A stretch of 64,000 bases of DNA from Pseudovibrio sp. Tun.PSC04-5.I4 (GTDB lineage Bacteria > Pseudomonadota > Alphaproteobacteria > Rhizobiales > Stappiaceae), in NCBI RefSeq assembly GCF_900104145.1, contig NZ_FNLB01000006.1:1757001-1821000 (forward strand), read 5' to 3'. Below the pieces are notes generated by a model. That model was not told the DNA's origin. It saw nothing but the letters and a program-made list of their open reading frames with translations, and made no database searches. The position numbers were made by a program, and so were the translations under genes. Shown here one piece after another: positions 17,996 through 26,413 of the stretch (its first letter is position 1; every line of letters begins with the position of its first letter).

Positions 17996-18883
17996 ATGCC
18001 AAAACTACCCGGCAAAAATGGTGCGGATGCGTTTGCAGGCCAAGCGCATCTCGCCCTACCCAAAGACGTAACGGTTAAGTCGCTGAAGGACGGAGCGCGC
18101 CAAATTCTTGAAACACCAGATTTGGATCTCAAAGTTGCACTTGCCTACCACGTGGCCAATAAATGGTTCAAAGGAGCTTTGTCCATCACCCGTGGCACTG
18201 GCGAAAAACCCATGCCAGATCGTCCTGGAAGACCAGCAAAGCCAGAACTTTTACCCCCGCGAGATATGCCCAAACGAAACCAGGGCGGACATAAAAGCGG
18301 GCAAGTCGCCCTGCTCCACTCACTGGCACATATTGAACTCAACGCCGTTGATTTAACTTGGGATTTGATTGGCCGCTTCACCAACATTCCCATGCCGCGC
18401 TCCTACTATGATGATTGGGTACAAGTGGGTTTGGAAGAAGCAAAACACTTCACCCTCATTCAAGAGCGTTTGGCAAAGATAGGCCATGCCTACGGAGATC
18501 TGCCCGCTCATGATGGGCTTTGGCAGACGGCTCAGTCTACCGGCACAGACTTGCTGGCTCGTCTGGCAATTATCCCGCTGGTATTGGAAGCACGCGGCCT
18601 CGACATCACGCCCTATATGATTGAAAAGGCCGTCGCCGCTGGCGATGAAGACACAGCCCGTGTCCTGCATATCATCTACCGCGATGAGAAAGGCCACGTT
18701 GCATTTGGCGCTAAATGGTTCCGCTTTATGTGTGACAGACAACGCATCCGACCAGAGCCACGTTTTCAGCAATTGGTTAAACAACATTTTAAAGGACCAC
18801 TCAAACCCCCGTTTAATGACAGGGCAAGATCTGAAGCAGGCCTCACGCCTGGCTTCTATAGGCCGCTCATCAAATTGACCTAA
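17996..18883 (+). CDS. DUF455 ferritin-like domain protein
   Basis: A 295-residue cytoplasmic protein of the DUF455 family (ferritin-like four-helix di-iron fold). Candidate metal ligands lie in HSLAHIELNAVDL, in LEEAKHF and in YRDEKGHVAFG, three E/H pairs typical of a di-iron or di-manganese site. The family resembles the tRNA hydroxylase MiaE by fold, but its reaction is not established. Only 4 bp separate it from bcp, suggesting an oxidative-stress link by context. Confidence 0.88.
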   Translation: MPKLPGKNGADAFAGQAHLALPKDVTVKSLKDGARQILETPDLDLKVALAYHVANKWFKGALSITRGTGEKPMPDRPGRPAKPELLPPRDMPKRNQGGHKSGQVALLHSLAHIELNAVDLTWDLIGRFTNIPMPRSYYDDWVQVGLEEAKHFTLIQERLAKIGHAYGDLPAHDGLWQTAQSTGTDLLARLAIIPLVLEARGLDITPYMIEKAVAAGDEDTARVLHIIYRDEKGHVAFGAKWFRFMCDRQRIRPEPRFQQLVKQHFKGPLKPPFNDRARSEAGLTPGFYRPLIKLT

Positions 18884-18977
18884 TGATACACTGCACTTAG
18901 AATTTGTTAACCATAACAAACTCTAATTCAATTTAACAAATCATTTCCAGTAGTCAAACTGAGCAAGTGGCCATCCA

Positions 18978-20264
18978 ATGAATTCTTCTAAGTGCAGTAA
19001 GTATTCTAAGAATTTCAATCGTTTGGAGTTAAGCGAACCTATGTGGTTCACGCGCGCCAAGTCCGAACTGCGCGCCATGCCCTCGCTGGTCTATTGGATC
19101 TCTGGAATAGCAGCCACGGCAGTTATATCCGCATTATTGGCAAGTAACTTTCAGCAATCACTCCATGAGCTTCGTCAAAACTCAAAGATATCCAGAGAAA
19201 TTGCTCTCCGTGAAAACTACGAGAGCGAAATTCGGGATCTTAAATTTCAGCTTGGCGAACTGCGTGGCCGTCAGGATCTGGACGCGACCGGCTACGAAAG
19301 TGCGTCGCTCCAAAAGCAGAAGTTGACGCGGCAGTTTCAAGAGGTCGAGGCTCTTGTCGCACTCGCTCAAAGATCCAACCTCATTCTCTCTGTAATTCCA
19401 CCCTCACCAAAGCGAAAACCTTCAGAAAACCCTGCTCTCGAACAATTGGTTGCAGCACTCTCTTATGCGCCTCAGCAAGGCCAGTCGAACACAATCAATA
19501 TACTCGGAACTTTGTCCGGCCAACAACGGACCAAACAAGACTACGCATTGACAACAACATCCACGCTGTCAACCAGACAGCAGCAAGGCCAGCGTTTACT
19601 GACTGCCTATACCCAAGCCGCGCTGCAAGACATCAAAAGAGCAAATACACTTTTGAACAAAATCGGCGTGGCACAATCAGCACTTAATTTTCAACGAAAC
19701 TTTGCAGGTGGCGCTTATCAAGAACTTCCCATCTCTGATTTAGACAGCAGTATGATGCTGGCCCGCCGCATTATCGAACAGCGAATAGAACTCGGTGCCA
19801 TCGTAAATGCCCTGCCGTTTGCACGCCCGCTGGACAGCTTCTTGCCCTCAAGCTCATTTGGCCCGAGAACAGACCCATTCCTCGACAAACCCGCCATGCA
19901 TACAGGCCTTGATTTCAGGGCACCCAGAGGAGCTCCGGTACGCGCAACCGGCTCCGGCATTGTCTTACTTGCTAAATACAATGGCGGTTATGGCCTGTCC
20001 GTGGAGATCCTACATGAAAATGGGCTGGTGACACGCTACGCCCACATGCAAAAGCTGCTCGTGAGCGAAGGTCAGAGAATACGTTCTGGTAACATGGTCG
20101 GCACGGTCGGGAACACAGGAAGATCAACAGGCCCTCACCTGCATTATGAAGTTCGTTTGAATGGGAAGCCTGTGAATCCAATGCGCTACATTCGAACAGG
20201 TGACCGGTTAGCTGCAATATTCCAACCCAAGCAGAACACGACACTTGCTCTGAAACTGCCATGA
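18978..20264 (+). CDS. Membrane-anchored M23 family metallopeptidase
   Basis: A 428-residue protein with a short cytoplasmic N-terminus, one membrane segment (about residues 36-57), a periplasmic coiled coil rich in Glu, Gln, Arg and Leu (about 60-125), a linker and a C-terminal LytM/M23 domain. The domain keeps HTGLDF (His and Asp zinc ligands, near residue 307) and HLHYEV (near 387), so it should be an active peptidoglycan endopeptidase. The start is not certain: an ATG at 19041 (MWFTRAK) is also possible and neither has a strong Shine-Dalgarno. Alphaproteobacterial relatives act in cell growth and division. Confidence 0.92.
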   Translation: MNSSKCSKYSKNFNRLELSEPMWFTRAKSELRAMPSLVYWISGIAATAVISALLASNFQQSLHELRQNSKISREIALRENYESEIRDLKFQLGELRGRQDLDATGYESASLQKQKLTRQFQEVEALVALAQRSNLILSVIPPSPKRKPSENPALEQLVAALSYAPQQGQSNTINILGTLSGQQRTKQDYALTTTSTLSTRQQQGQRLLTAYTQAALQDIKRANTLLNKIGVAQSALNFQRNFAGGAYQELPISDLDSSMMLARRIIEQRIELGAIVNALPFARPLDSFLPSSSFGPRTDPFLDKPAMHTGLDFRAPRGAPVRATGSGIVLLAKYNGGYGLSVEILHENGLVTRYAHMQKLLVSEGQRIRSGNMVGTVGNTGRSTGPHLHYEVRLNGKPVNPMRYIRTGDRLAAIFQPKQNTTLALKLP

Positions 20265-20280
20265 AACCGCATTGCATATG

Positions 20281-20316
20281 AAAAAGCCCTGAAATCAAAT
20301 TTCAGGGCTTTAATTC
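20281..20316. terminator. Bidirectional terminator between the M23 gene and prfB
   Basis: AAAGCCCTGAAA (20283-20294) pairs perfectly with TTTCAGGGCTTT (20300-20311), with T-rich tracts on both strands. It serves the M23 gene from the left and prfB from the right. Confidence 0.9.
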
Positions 20317-20337
20317 TTTTAGGAAAGTGAACCTGAA

Positions 20338-21469
20338 TTAATCCAGATCCTCCATCGAAGCAGGTGCATTCCCAAAGGCACGGTGTGCAAGCGTTGCTTC
20401 CATGAACTTATCCAGATCTCCATCCAGAACGTCCTGAGGTGCAGTACTTTCAATGCCAGTCCGCAAGTCTTTCACCAACTGGTAAGGCTGCAGAACGTAG
20501 GAGCGGATCTGGTGTCCCCAACCGATATCGGATTTGGACGCAGCATCCTTGCTGGCCAGCTCTTCGCGGCGCTGCAATTCAGCTTCATACATGCGCGCCC
20601 GAAGCATATCCCAGGCAGTTGCACGGTTTTTATGCTGAGAACGTTCATTCTGACACTGAACCACAATACCTGTCGGCTTATGGGTGATACGAACAGCGGA
20701 GTCAGTGGTATTCACGTGCTGACCACCAGCGCCTGATGCGCGGTAAGTATCAATACGGCAATCACTCTCGTTAATCTCAATATTGATACTGTCATCAATA
20801 GCGGGATACACCCAAATAGATGCAAACGAGGTGTGTCGGCGGGCATTGGAATCATATGGCGAGATACGAACGAGACGGTGAACACCGGCTTCCGTTTTCA
20901 TCCAACCATAAGCGTTTTCACCCTTGATCAGCAAAGTAGCAGACTTGATGCCAGCTTCTTCACCATCATTGTATTCCATCAGCTCAACTTTGTAGCCATG
21001 CTGTTCGCCCCAACGGCGATACATGCGCAGCAACATGCTGGCCCAGTCCTGACTTTCTGTACCACCTGCACCGGAGTTGATCTCGATATAAGTGTCGTTG
21101 CCATCGGCCTCGCCAGAAAGAAGCGATTGAAGCTGCAGTTTATTGACCTGCTTAAGCATGACTCTTAGAGCGTTCTCAGCTTCCTCAACGACAGAGCGAT
21201 CATCCTCCATCTCGCCCATTTCAATCAATTCTTGATTGTCGACGGAATCCTGCTCAAGTTTTCGAACACCAGAAATACTGTCATCCAGTTGCTGACGTTC
21301 ACGCATTAGCTTCTGCGCATTCGACGGATCATTCCAAAGGTTAGGGTCCTCGGAAAGAGCGTTGAGTTCATCTAAACGGACAAGTGCAGTGTCCCAGTCA
21401 AAGATGCCTCCTCAGCAGGCTTATAGCCTGCTTGATTTCGTCGACGATGGCCTCCATTTCGGCGCGCAT
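20338..21469 (-). CDS. prfB: Peptide chain release factor 2, made by programmed +1 frameshift
   Basis: RF2 ends translation at UGA and UAA. The main frame (from 21399 down) has GGQ in GAGGQHVNTTDS and the codon-recognition segment RISPYDSNARRH. The true start is the ATG at 21469: 23 codons (beginning MRAEMEAIVDEI, ending LLRRHL) lead to an in-frame UGA at 21400-21398. Slipping +1 on CUU-UGA-C continues DWDTALVRLDEL and gives 376 residues in total, the normal RF2 length. The slip site has the full autoregulatory signal (separate entry). It is downstream of mrcA on the same strand, the usual Rhizobiales neighbour. Confidence 0.97.
21398..21412 (-). promoter_or_regulatory. prfB programmed +1 frameshift site
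   Basis: On the minus strand AGGAGG-CAT-CTT-TGA-C matches the E. coli RF2 element AGGGGG-UAU-CUU-UGA-C in order and spacing: an internal Shine-Dalgarno, a three-base spacer, the slippery CUU and a UGA followed by C, a poor terminator context. When RF2 is scarce, ribosomes shift +1 and make more RF2. Confidence 0.95.
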
Positions 21470-21577
21470 CGGGTACCTCACTTTTTTGAAAATAAGTTTG
21501 CAGTCAATACTGCAGTGCTGGGATGCGAACATAATCGCACCTTTGAGTTTCCGCAATCTGTGAAGCTACAGAAACTG

Positions 21578-21610
21578 TGGGCTGGTTATGTGAGAAACAT
21601 AACCAGCCCA
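21578..21610 (-). terminator. Long hairpin after mrcA
   Basis: A perfect 14-bp stem TGGGCTGGTTATGT / ACATAACCAGCCCA (21578-21591 with 21597-21610) lies 10 bp past the mrcA stop. There is no T-run right after it on the minus strand, so it may protect or process the mRNA between mrcA and prfB rather than be a full intrinsic terminator. Confidence 0.6.
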
Positions 21611-21619
21611 TTCAATTGT

Positions 21620-24070
21620 TTAATAAAGGCCACCCGTACCAGACATAACCGCTCGCCCGGCTTCCGGGGAGATGTCCTGACGAACACCAATCTCATCCTG
21701 GAAGCCAATGATCGAGTAACTGTCTGGCGGAGATGTCCCAGGTTTGAACGCCTCCAGGATTGTGCCTGGAGCTCCTGCACTGGCCCGCAACCCAGTACGG
21801 CGGTTGATAGAGAGCAGATTCAAACCATTGGGAACGCGAAACTCCAATGGAGGATCATCTTTCAAAGCATCCTTCATGAACGCTGTAAAGATCGGCGCAG
21901 CGACCTGACCGCCCGTTGCACCGCGACCCATTTTGCGTGGCGTATCATAACCCACGAACACACCAACCGTAAGTTCAGGAGTAAAGCCAACAAACCATGC
22001 ATCACGCTCATCATTTGTTGTGCCGGTTTTACCTGCAACAGGACGTCCAACCGCTTTTACACTGGTTGCCGTACCACGTTGCACCACTCCCTCCATCATA
22101 GAGGTGATTTGGTAAGCAGTCATAGGGTCCAGAACCTGCTCACGTGTATCAATCAAAACCGGTTCTGGCTGAGAGCCCCACTGATTTTCACTACAGGTGT
22201 TACAAACAAGCTGGTCGTTCTGATAAATAGTTTCGCCATAGCGGTTTTGAATGCGGTCAATCAATGTTGGTGTCACTCGGCGCCCGCCATTAGCCATCAT
22301 GGAATAAGCCGTTGTCATCCGCATAACAGTCGTTTCCCCGGCACCAAGAGCCATGGAAAGAACCGGCATCATATTATCATCGATACCAAAGCTACGCGCA
22401 TATTCAGCAACAAGGTCCATACCCATATCATCCGCAAGGCGAACCGTCATCACGTTACGAGACAGCTCAATACCTGTGCGAAGGGTTGATGGGCCGTAGT
22501 ATTTGCCGCCATAGTTTTGCGGTCTCCATACACCTTGCCCGCCAGCTTGCTCAAGCTCAAATGGCGCATCAAGAACAACCGAGGAAGGTGTATAACCGTT
22601 ATCCAAAGCCGCCGCATATACAAATGGTTTAAACACAGATCCTGGCTGACGCCATGCTTGCGTTGCCCGGTTAAACTGGCTCTCGGCGTAACTGAACCCG
22701 CCGATCAACGCGAGAACGCGACCAGTATTGGGATCCATAGCAACAAGCGCACCAGACACTTCCGGTACCTGCCGAAGCTCATATTTACCGCTTTTCAGTC
22801 GCTGTACATAAACAACATCACCAGAATTCAATATTTCCTGAACATTACGCGGCGAACGTCCATTGACCCGCGCCCATTTCATGTCGCTCAGGCTTAGGTC
22901 AGCACGTACGCGTTCAGTTGAAAGTTTGCGGTTTGCAAGACGTTCTGGACGAAGGCCAACAACAGCTTTTTGATTGCTGACAGAAAGCACAACCGCGCTC
23001 TTCCACTCAGGCACATCATTCAGGGTTTTCACCTTGTAGAGGGCTGGCCCCCAGTCGCTAGATGTAATCTCAACCTTGCCAATCGGGCCCCGCCATTTGC
23101 CGCGTTTGCGATCAAAATTAATCAACCCGTCCATCAACGCCTTACGAGCTTTCTTTTGCATGGCAGGGTCAAGGGACGTTCGAACGGAAAACCCGTCTTC
23201 ATAAAGCTTCTCTTCACCGTACTGAGCTGCAAGCTTGCGGCGTACCGCCTCAGAGAAATACTCGGCGCCTTTAACAAGGTTTCCAGTAGGGCGAAGCTTA
23301 ACGTTAAGTGGTTTGGCTTTCGCTTCAATGCCTTCTTGAACGGATGCGTAACCATTCTCAACCATACGGTCGATAACCCAGTTACGGCGTTCAATCGCCC
23401 GATCCCGGTAACGATAAGGATGATAGTTAGACGGGCCTTTAGGTACGGCAGCAAGATAAGCGATTTCCTCAAGTGCCAACTCATGAACTGATTTATCAAA
23501 GAGGATCAAAGAGGCTGCGCCAACACCATAAGCACCAACACCCAGATAAATCTCGTTAAGATAAAGCTCAAGAATTTCATCCTTGGTAAATGCCTGTTCG
23601 ATACGAAGAGAAAGGAGAGCCTCCTTGATCTTACGCTCGTATTTCTGCTCACCCGTCAAAAGGAAGTTTTTTGCCACCTGCTGTGTAATGGTAGACGCAC
23701 CAACAAGTCGGCGTCCGGTTCCACTGTTGCGCAGGTTCGTAACAAGCGCACGCCCAATACCCCAGGGATCAATGCCCATGTGGTCGTAGAAGTTTTTATC
23801 TTCGGCCGAAATGAAGGCTTGCTTCAGGCGATCCGGAATTGCTTGAATAGGGATAAACAAACGACGCTCGCGCGCAAACTCATACATGAGATTTCCGTCA
23901 GCAGCGTGCACACGAGTCATGACAGGCGGCTCGTAATTTTTCAGCGCAGTATAATCTGGCAAATCCTTGGTTATATCATTGAGATAAATCCACAGACCTG
24001 CGGCTGCAATCAGCCCCAAACCAACTGAAATCCCAAAGAGATATCCAATGAACTTCAAAAATAATCTCAT
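21620..24070 (-). CDS. mrcA: Penicillin-binding protein 1A (class A PBP)
   Basis: This bifunctional enzyme polymerises and cross-links peptidoglycan in the periplasm. The 816-residue protein has one N-terminal membrane segment (residues about 5-30). A GT51 glycosyltransferase domain follows (EDKNFYDHMGID near residue 93, GASTITQQVAKNF). An OB-like PBP1A insert comes next, then the transpeptidase domain with SVFK (serine nucleophile near 478), SRN and KTGTTND (near 678). The tail is Gly/Pro-rich. It lies between an AMIN-amidase gene (281 bp upstream) and prfB, all on one strand. Confidence 0.97.
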   Translation of the reverse strand: MRLFLKFIGYLFGISVGLGLIAAAGLWIYLNDITKDLPDYTALKNYEPPVMTRVHAADGNLMYEFARERRLFIPIQAIPDRLKQAFISAEDKNFYDHMGIDPWGIGRALVTNLRNSGTGRRLVGASTITQQVAKNFLLTGEQKYERKIKEALLSLRIEQAFTKDEILELYLNEIYLGVGAYGVGAASLILFDKSVHELALEEIAYLAAVPKGPSNYHPYRYRDRAIERRNWVIDRMVENGYASVQEGIEAKAKPLNVKLRPTGNLVKGAEYFSEAVRRKLAAQYGEEKLYEDGFSVRTSLDPAMQKKARKALMDGLINFDRKRGKWRGPIGKVEITSSDWGPALYKVKTLNDVPEWKSAVVLSVSNQKAVVGLRPERLANRKLSTERVRADLSLSDMKWARVNGRSPRNVQEILNSGDVVYVQRLKSGKYELRQVPEVSGALVAMDPNTGRVLALIGGFSYAESQFNRATQAWRQPGSVFKPFVYAAALDNGYTPSSVVLDAPFELEQAGGQGVWRPQNYGGKYYGPSTLRTGIELSRNVMTVRLADDMGMDLVAEYARSFGIDDNMMPVLSMALGAGETTVMRMTTAYSMMANGGRRVTPTLIDRIQNRYGETIYQNDQLVCNTCSENQWGSQPEPVLIDTREQVLDPMTAYQITSMMEGVVQRGTATSVKAVGRPVAGKTGTTNDERDAWFVGFTPELTVGVFVGYDTPRKMGRGATGGQVAAPIFTAFMKDALKDDPPLEFRVPNGLNLLSINRRTGLRASAGAPGTILEAFKPGTSPPDSYSIIGFQDEIGVRQDISPEAGRAVMSGTGGLY

Positions 24071-24351
24071 ATTCGGGCTCGTCTACTTTCCCGCTAAGAA
24101 TGATCAGGTTGCAATATCAGCAAACTAAAACTGATATCAAACGCAGTTCCTGCTGTATTTCCCTTTTTAGGTCAAGTGGTCTTGCCCTTAAGAAGTACAG
24201 CAACTCCCAATCTAAACTTCACCTGTTACTGTTTGGCACCCAATCGCTTTTCATTATGGCAAAGCTGAGGCAAGGATTAGTCCTTATCAAGCGCCAGCTG
24301 TGACACATACGTACTTTCCGCAAAGCATTCAAAAACGATTCCACCAAACGG

Positions 24352-25638
24352 TTATTGCCGTGCAATTTTCGCCCGAAAGAAACTGTTCGTCGATTGAACA
24401 ATCGCATCCGACACACGCTCCCGCCATTCATCAGAGCCTAACATTTTCTCATCCAGATTATTGGAAAGAAATCCAAGCTCGATCAACACCGAAGGAACAT
24501 CGTGACTTTTAAGCACTTGAAATCCCGCTGAGCGAAGGGGATTTTTGATGACTGTTGTGGCGCTTTTAAGTTCTTCAACAACCAGCCGCGCAAAATGTAT
24601 CGAAAAGTTCTTTGTTTCGCGGCGGGTTAGTTCTACCAAAATATCCGTAACTTCCTCTGGTTCATCAGAAAAATCGACACCACCAATCACATCAGAGTAG
24701 TTCTCGCGCTTCGCCAGAGCAGCAGCCATACGATCCGAGGCACGCTCAGAAAGTGTGTAAATTGAGGCGCCTCGAGTGGTTTCAGCACCCGCTGTAATCG
24801 AATCGGCATGAATGGAAATGAACAGATCAGCTCCATTCTCCCGGGCGAGTGTGGTCCTATTTCCCAAAGAGATAAAACGATCTTCTTCTCGGGTAAGATA
24901 GACCTGATAGTAACCAAGTTTTTCCAGTTTCCGTTTTAAAAACTGCCCAAAATTGAGGACGATGGCCTTCTCCAAAGTGCCATTGCTGCCAACAGCACCA
25001 GAATCGACACCACCATGTCCTGGGTCAATCACAATCACAGGCAAGTTGCTCTTGGCCGCTTTAACTTCCGGCTTCACATCCGTCTTGGATGACACAGAAG
25101 CCGTAGCTCCAACAGGAACAGAATGCGTTACGGTTTTCCCAATAGCTGCATCGAATGCACCCTCTGACGATTCTATGAGGTCAATCACCAATCGGGTGGG
25201 CTGGTCTTGAACGCCCGGCAACAGGAAAGTCTTGTCCAGCGCCACTGCGGAGTTGAGATCCAGAACCACCCGGGATCGCCCTTTGGAGATCGCTCCATAA
25301 CGCCAAGACCGAACCAGACCTCGCCCCTTCGGCAAAAATCCATCAGGGAACTCAAAAGCAACGGATGGTAAGTCGATGACCAGCCTGTAGGGATGAGAAA
25401 GAAACGACAGGTTGTAACCCACCTCACCGTTCATATCCAAAATGAAGCGCGTCCTCGCCAGATCTCCGGCCACCCGTGCGTCAGACACCACAGAAACGGC
25501 CTGTTGCGCACGAGCAGCATTCGATGCAAGCGCAAACATGGAGAATGAAAACGCAATCCAGCAAACGCTGAGAACCCAGAACCGGAAAACAAGACTGACA
25601 CGACCCAATTCTTCACTCCTCAGCACAAATTTTGTCAA
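24352..25638 (-). CDS. N-acetylmuramoyl-L-alanine amidase with AMIN domain
   Basis: This periplasmic amidase cleaves the bond between MurNAc and the stem peptide, chiefly at the septum. The 428-residue protein has an N-terminal membrane/signal segment (about residues 15-45, ending near ARAQQ). An AMIN domain (about 50-150) targets it to septal peptidoglycan, then a Ser/Val-rich linker and an Amidase_3 domain (about 200-425) follow. Zinc ligands are visible in DPGHGG, in the Glu of GTLEKAI and in SIHAD, with the catalytic Glu in LIELGFLSN. Equivalent to AmiC-type enzymes; E. coli paralogue naming cannot be settled here. Confidence 0.94.
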   Translation of the reverse strand: MTKFVLRSEELGRVSLVFRFWVLSVCWIAFSFSMFALASNAARAQQAVSVVSDARVAGDLARTRFILDMNGEVGYNLSFLSHPYRLVIDLPSVAFEFPDGFLPKGRGLVRSWRYGAISKGRSRVVLDLNSAVALDKTFLLPGVQDQPTRLVIDLIESSEGAFDAAIGKTVTHSVPVGATASVSSKTDVKPEVKAAKSNLPVIVIDPGHGGVDSGAVGSNGTLEKAIVLNFGQFLKRKLEKLGYYQVYLTREEDRFISLGNRTTLARENGADLFISIHADSITAGAETTRGASIYTLSERASDRMAAALAKRENYSDVIGGVDFSDEPEEVTDILVELTRRETKNFSIHFARLVVEELKSATTVIKNPLRSAGFQVLKSHDVPSVLIELGFLSNNLDEKMLGSDEWRERVSDAIVQSTNSFFRAKIARQ

Positions 25639-26413
25639 TTTAGTTTAAATCAAGTTGAACGATTAAATGACGATTAAACGAAAGTCACCCCGCCAAACCT
25701 ATCATTAAGCACTGATTAACAACTGCAGCTTTGGTATGAACACTTCGTCAGATGGATTTTCCCAGCCTTGCCAAGTGTCTCGTTGGATCGTAAAAGGTTT
25801 ATATGGACTTCGATTTGGAATTGTACTTCTAAGTGGCGAGCCATATTTTTTGAGGCTGTTTTCCTGAGATTTTCACAGTTTTTGAACTGCTCGGAACGCT
25901 TCAAATACGAATATGTGCTTTCTCTACCGTTTCCGGTTTGTTGATGTGGATGCGGTATAAACCAATTAGAATTGCATTCTGTTCGAGAACCAAGACAGAG
26001 TTTTGCCGTAACATTTGTGTTTACGGCGGGTTGTGAACAGATTTTCTGTTGCTTTGGATAAACATTTTATCCCCGAAATACCGGAGAGATAAAACAGTCT
26101 GGCGCAGGTACTGAAGTTTACAAAGGAAGCCTTGTGAGCAAGAGTTTCCAGTTTGAAAGCATACCGCCTCACGGCGGCCAAGAGAGATCATTAAAGGCGA
26201 ACGGTTTGTCAAAGCTACGCGCAAATACAAATGAACACTTAGTAAGAAGCGGTGCGCCGACGTGTCTGTCGGCCCCTTCTTATCGTGTTCATGCGCGTCA
26301 CCGCCTCGTTTTTTCTACCAACAACATACACAACAAGTCGACCAACCTGACGATGTTTACATCTCAGCGCCACTCGCGCCGTCTTCAGGGTTTGGTCCTA
26401 AGGAAATCACTAG
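25639..26413 (+). promoter_or_regulatory. Long rne upstream/leader region
   Basis: A 775-bp gap with no supported gene separates the divergent amidase and rne genes. The half next to rne contains a large two-part hairpin (26233-26290) followed by a T-rich stretch. Long structured leaders allow RNase E to destabilise its own mRNA in gammaproteobacteria; a similar role here is inference. Confidence 0.5.
26233..26290 (+). promoter_or_regulatory. Structured rne leader hairpin
   Basis: GAACAC pairs with GTGTTC and TAAGAAG with CTTCTTA after an asymmetric bulge; the apex is a GCCGAC/GTCGGC hairpin (26256-26261 with 26268-26273). T6 follows about 20 bp later (near 26310), so it could also act as an attenuator. 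It lies about 125 bp before the rne start. Confidence 0.5.

Noticed and set aside
21362..22489. 375-codon plus-strand frame over prfB/mrcA
   Set aside because: Overlaps the RF2 start and PBP1A antisense; His/Thr/Arg-rich shadow with no fold signature.
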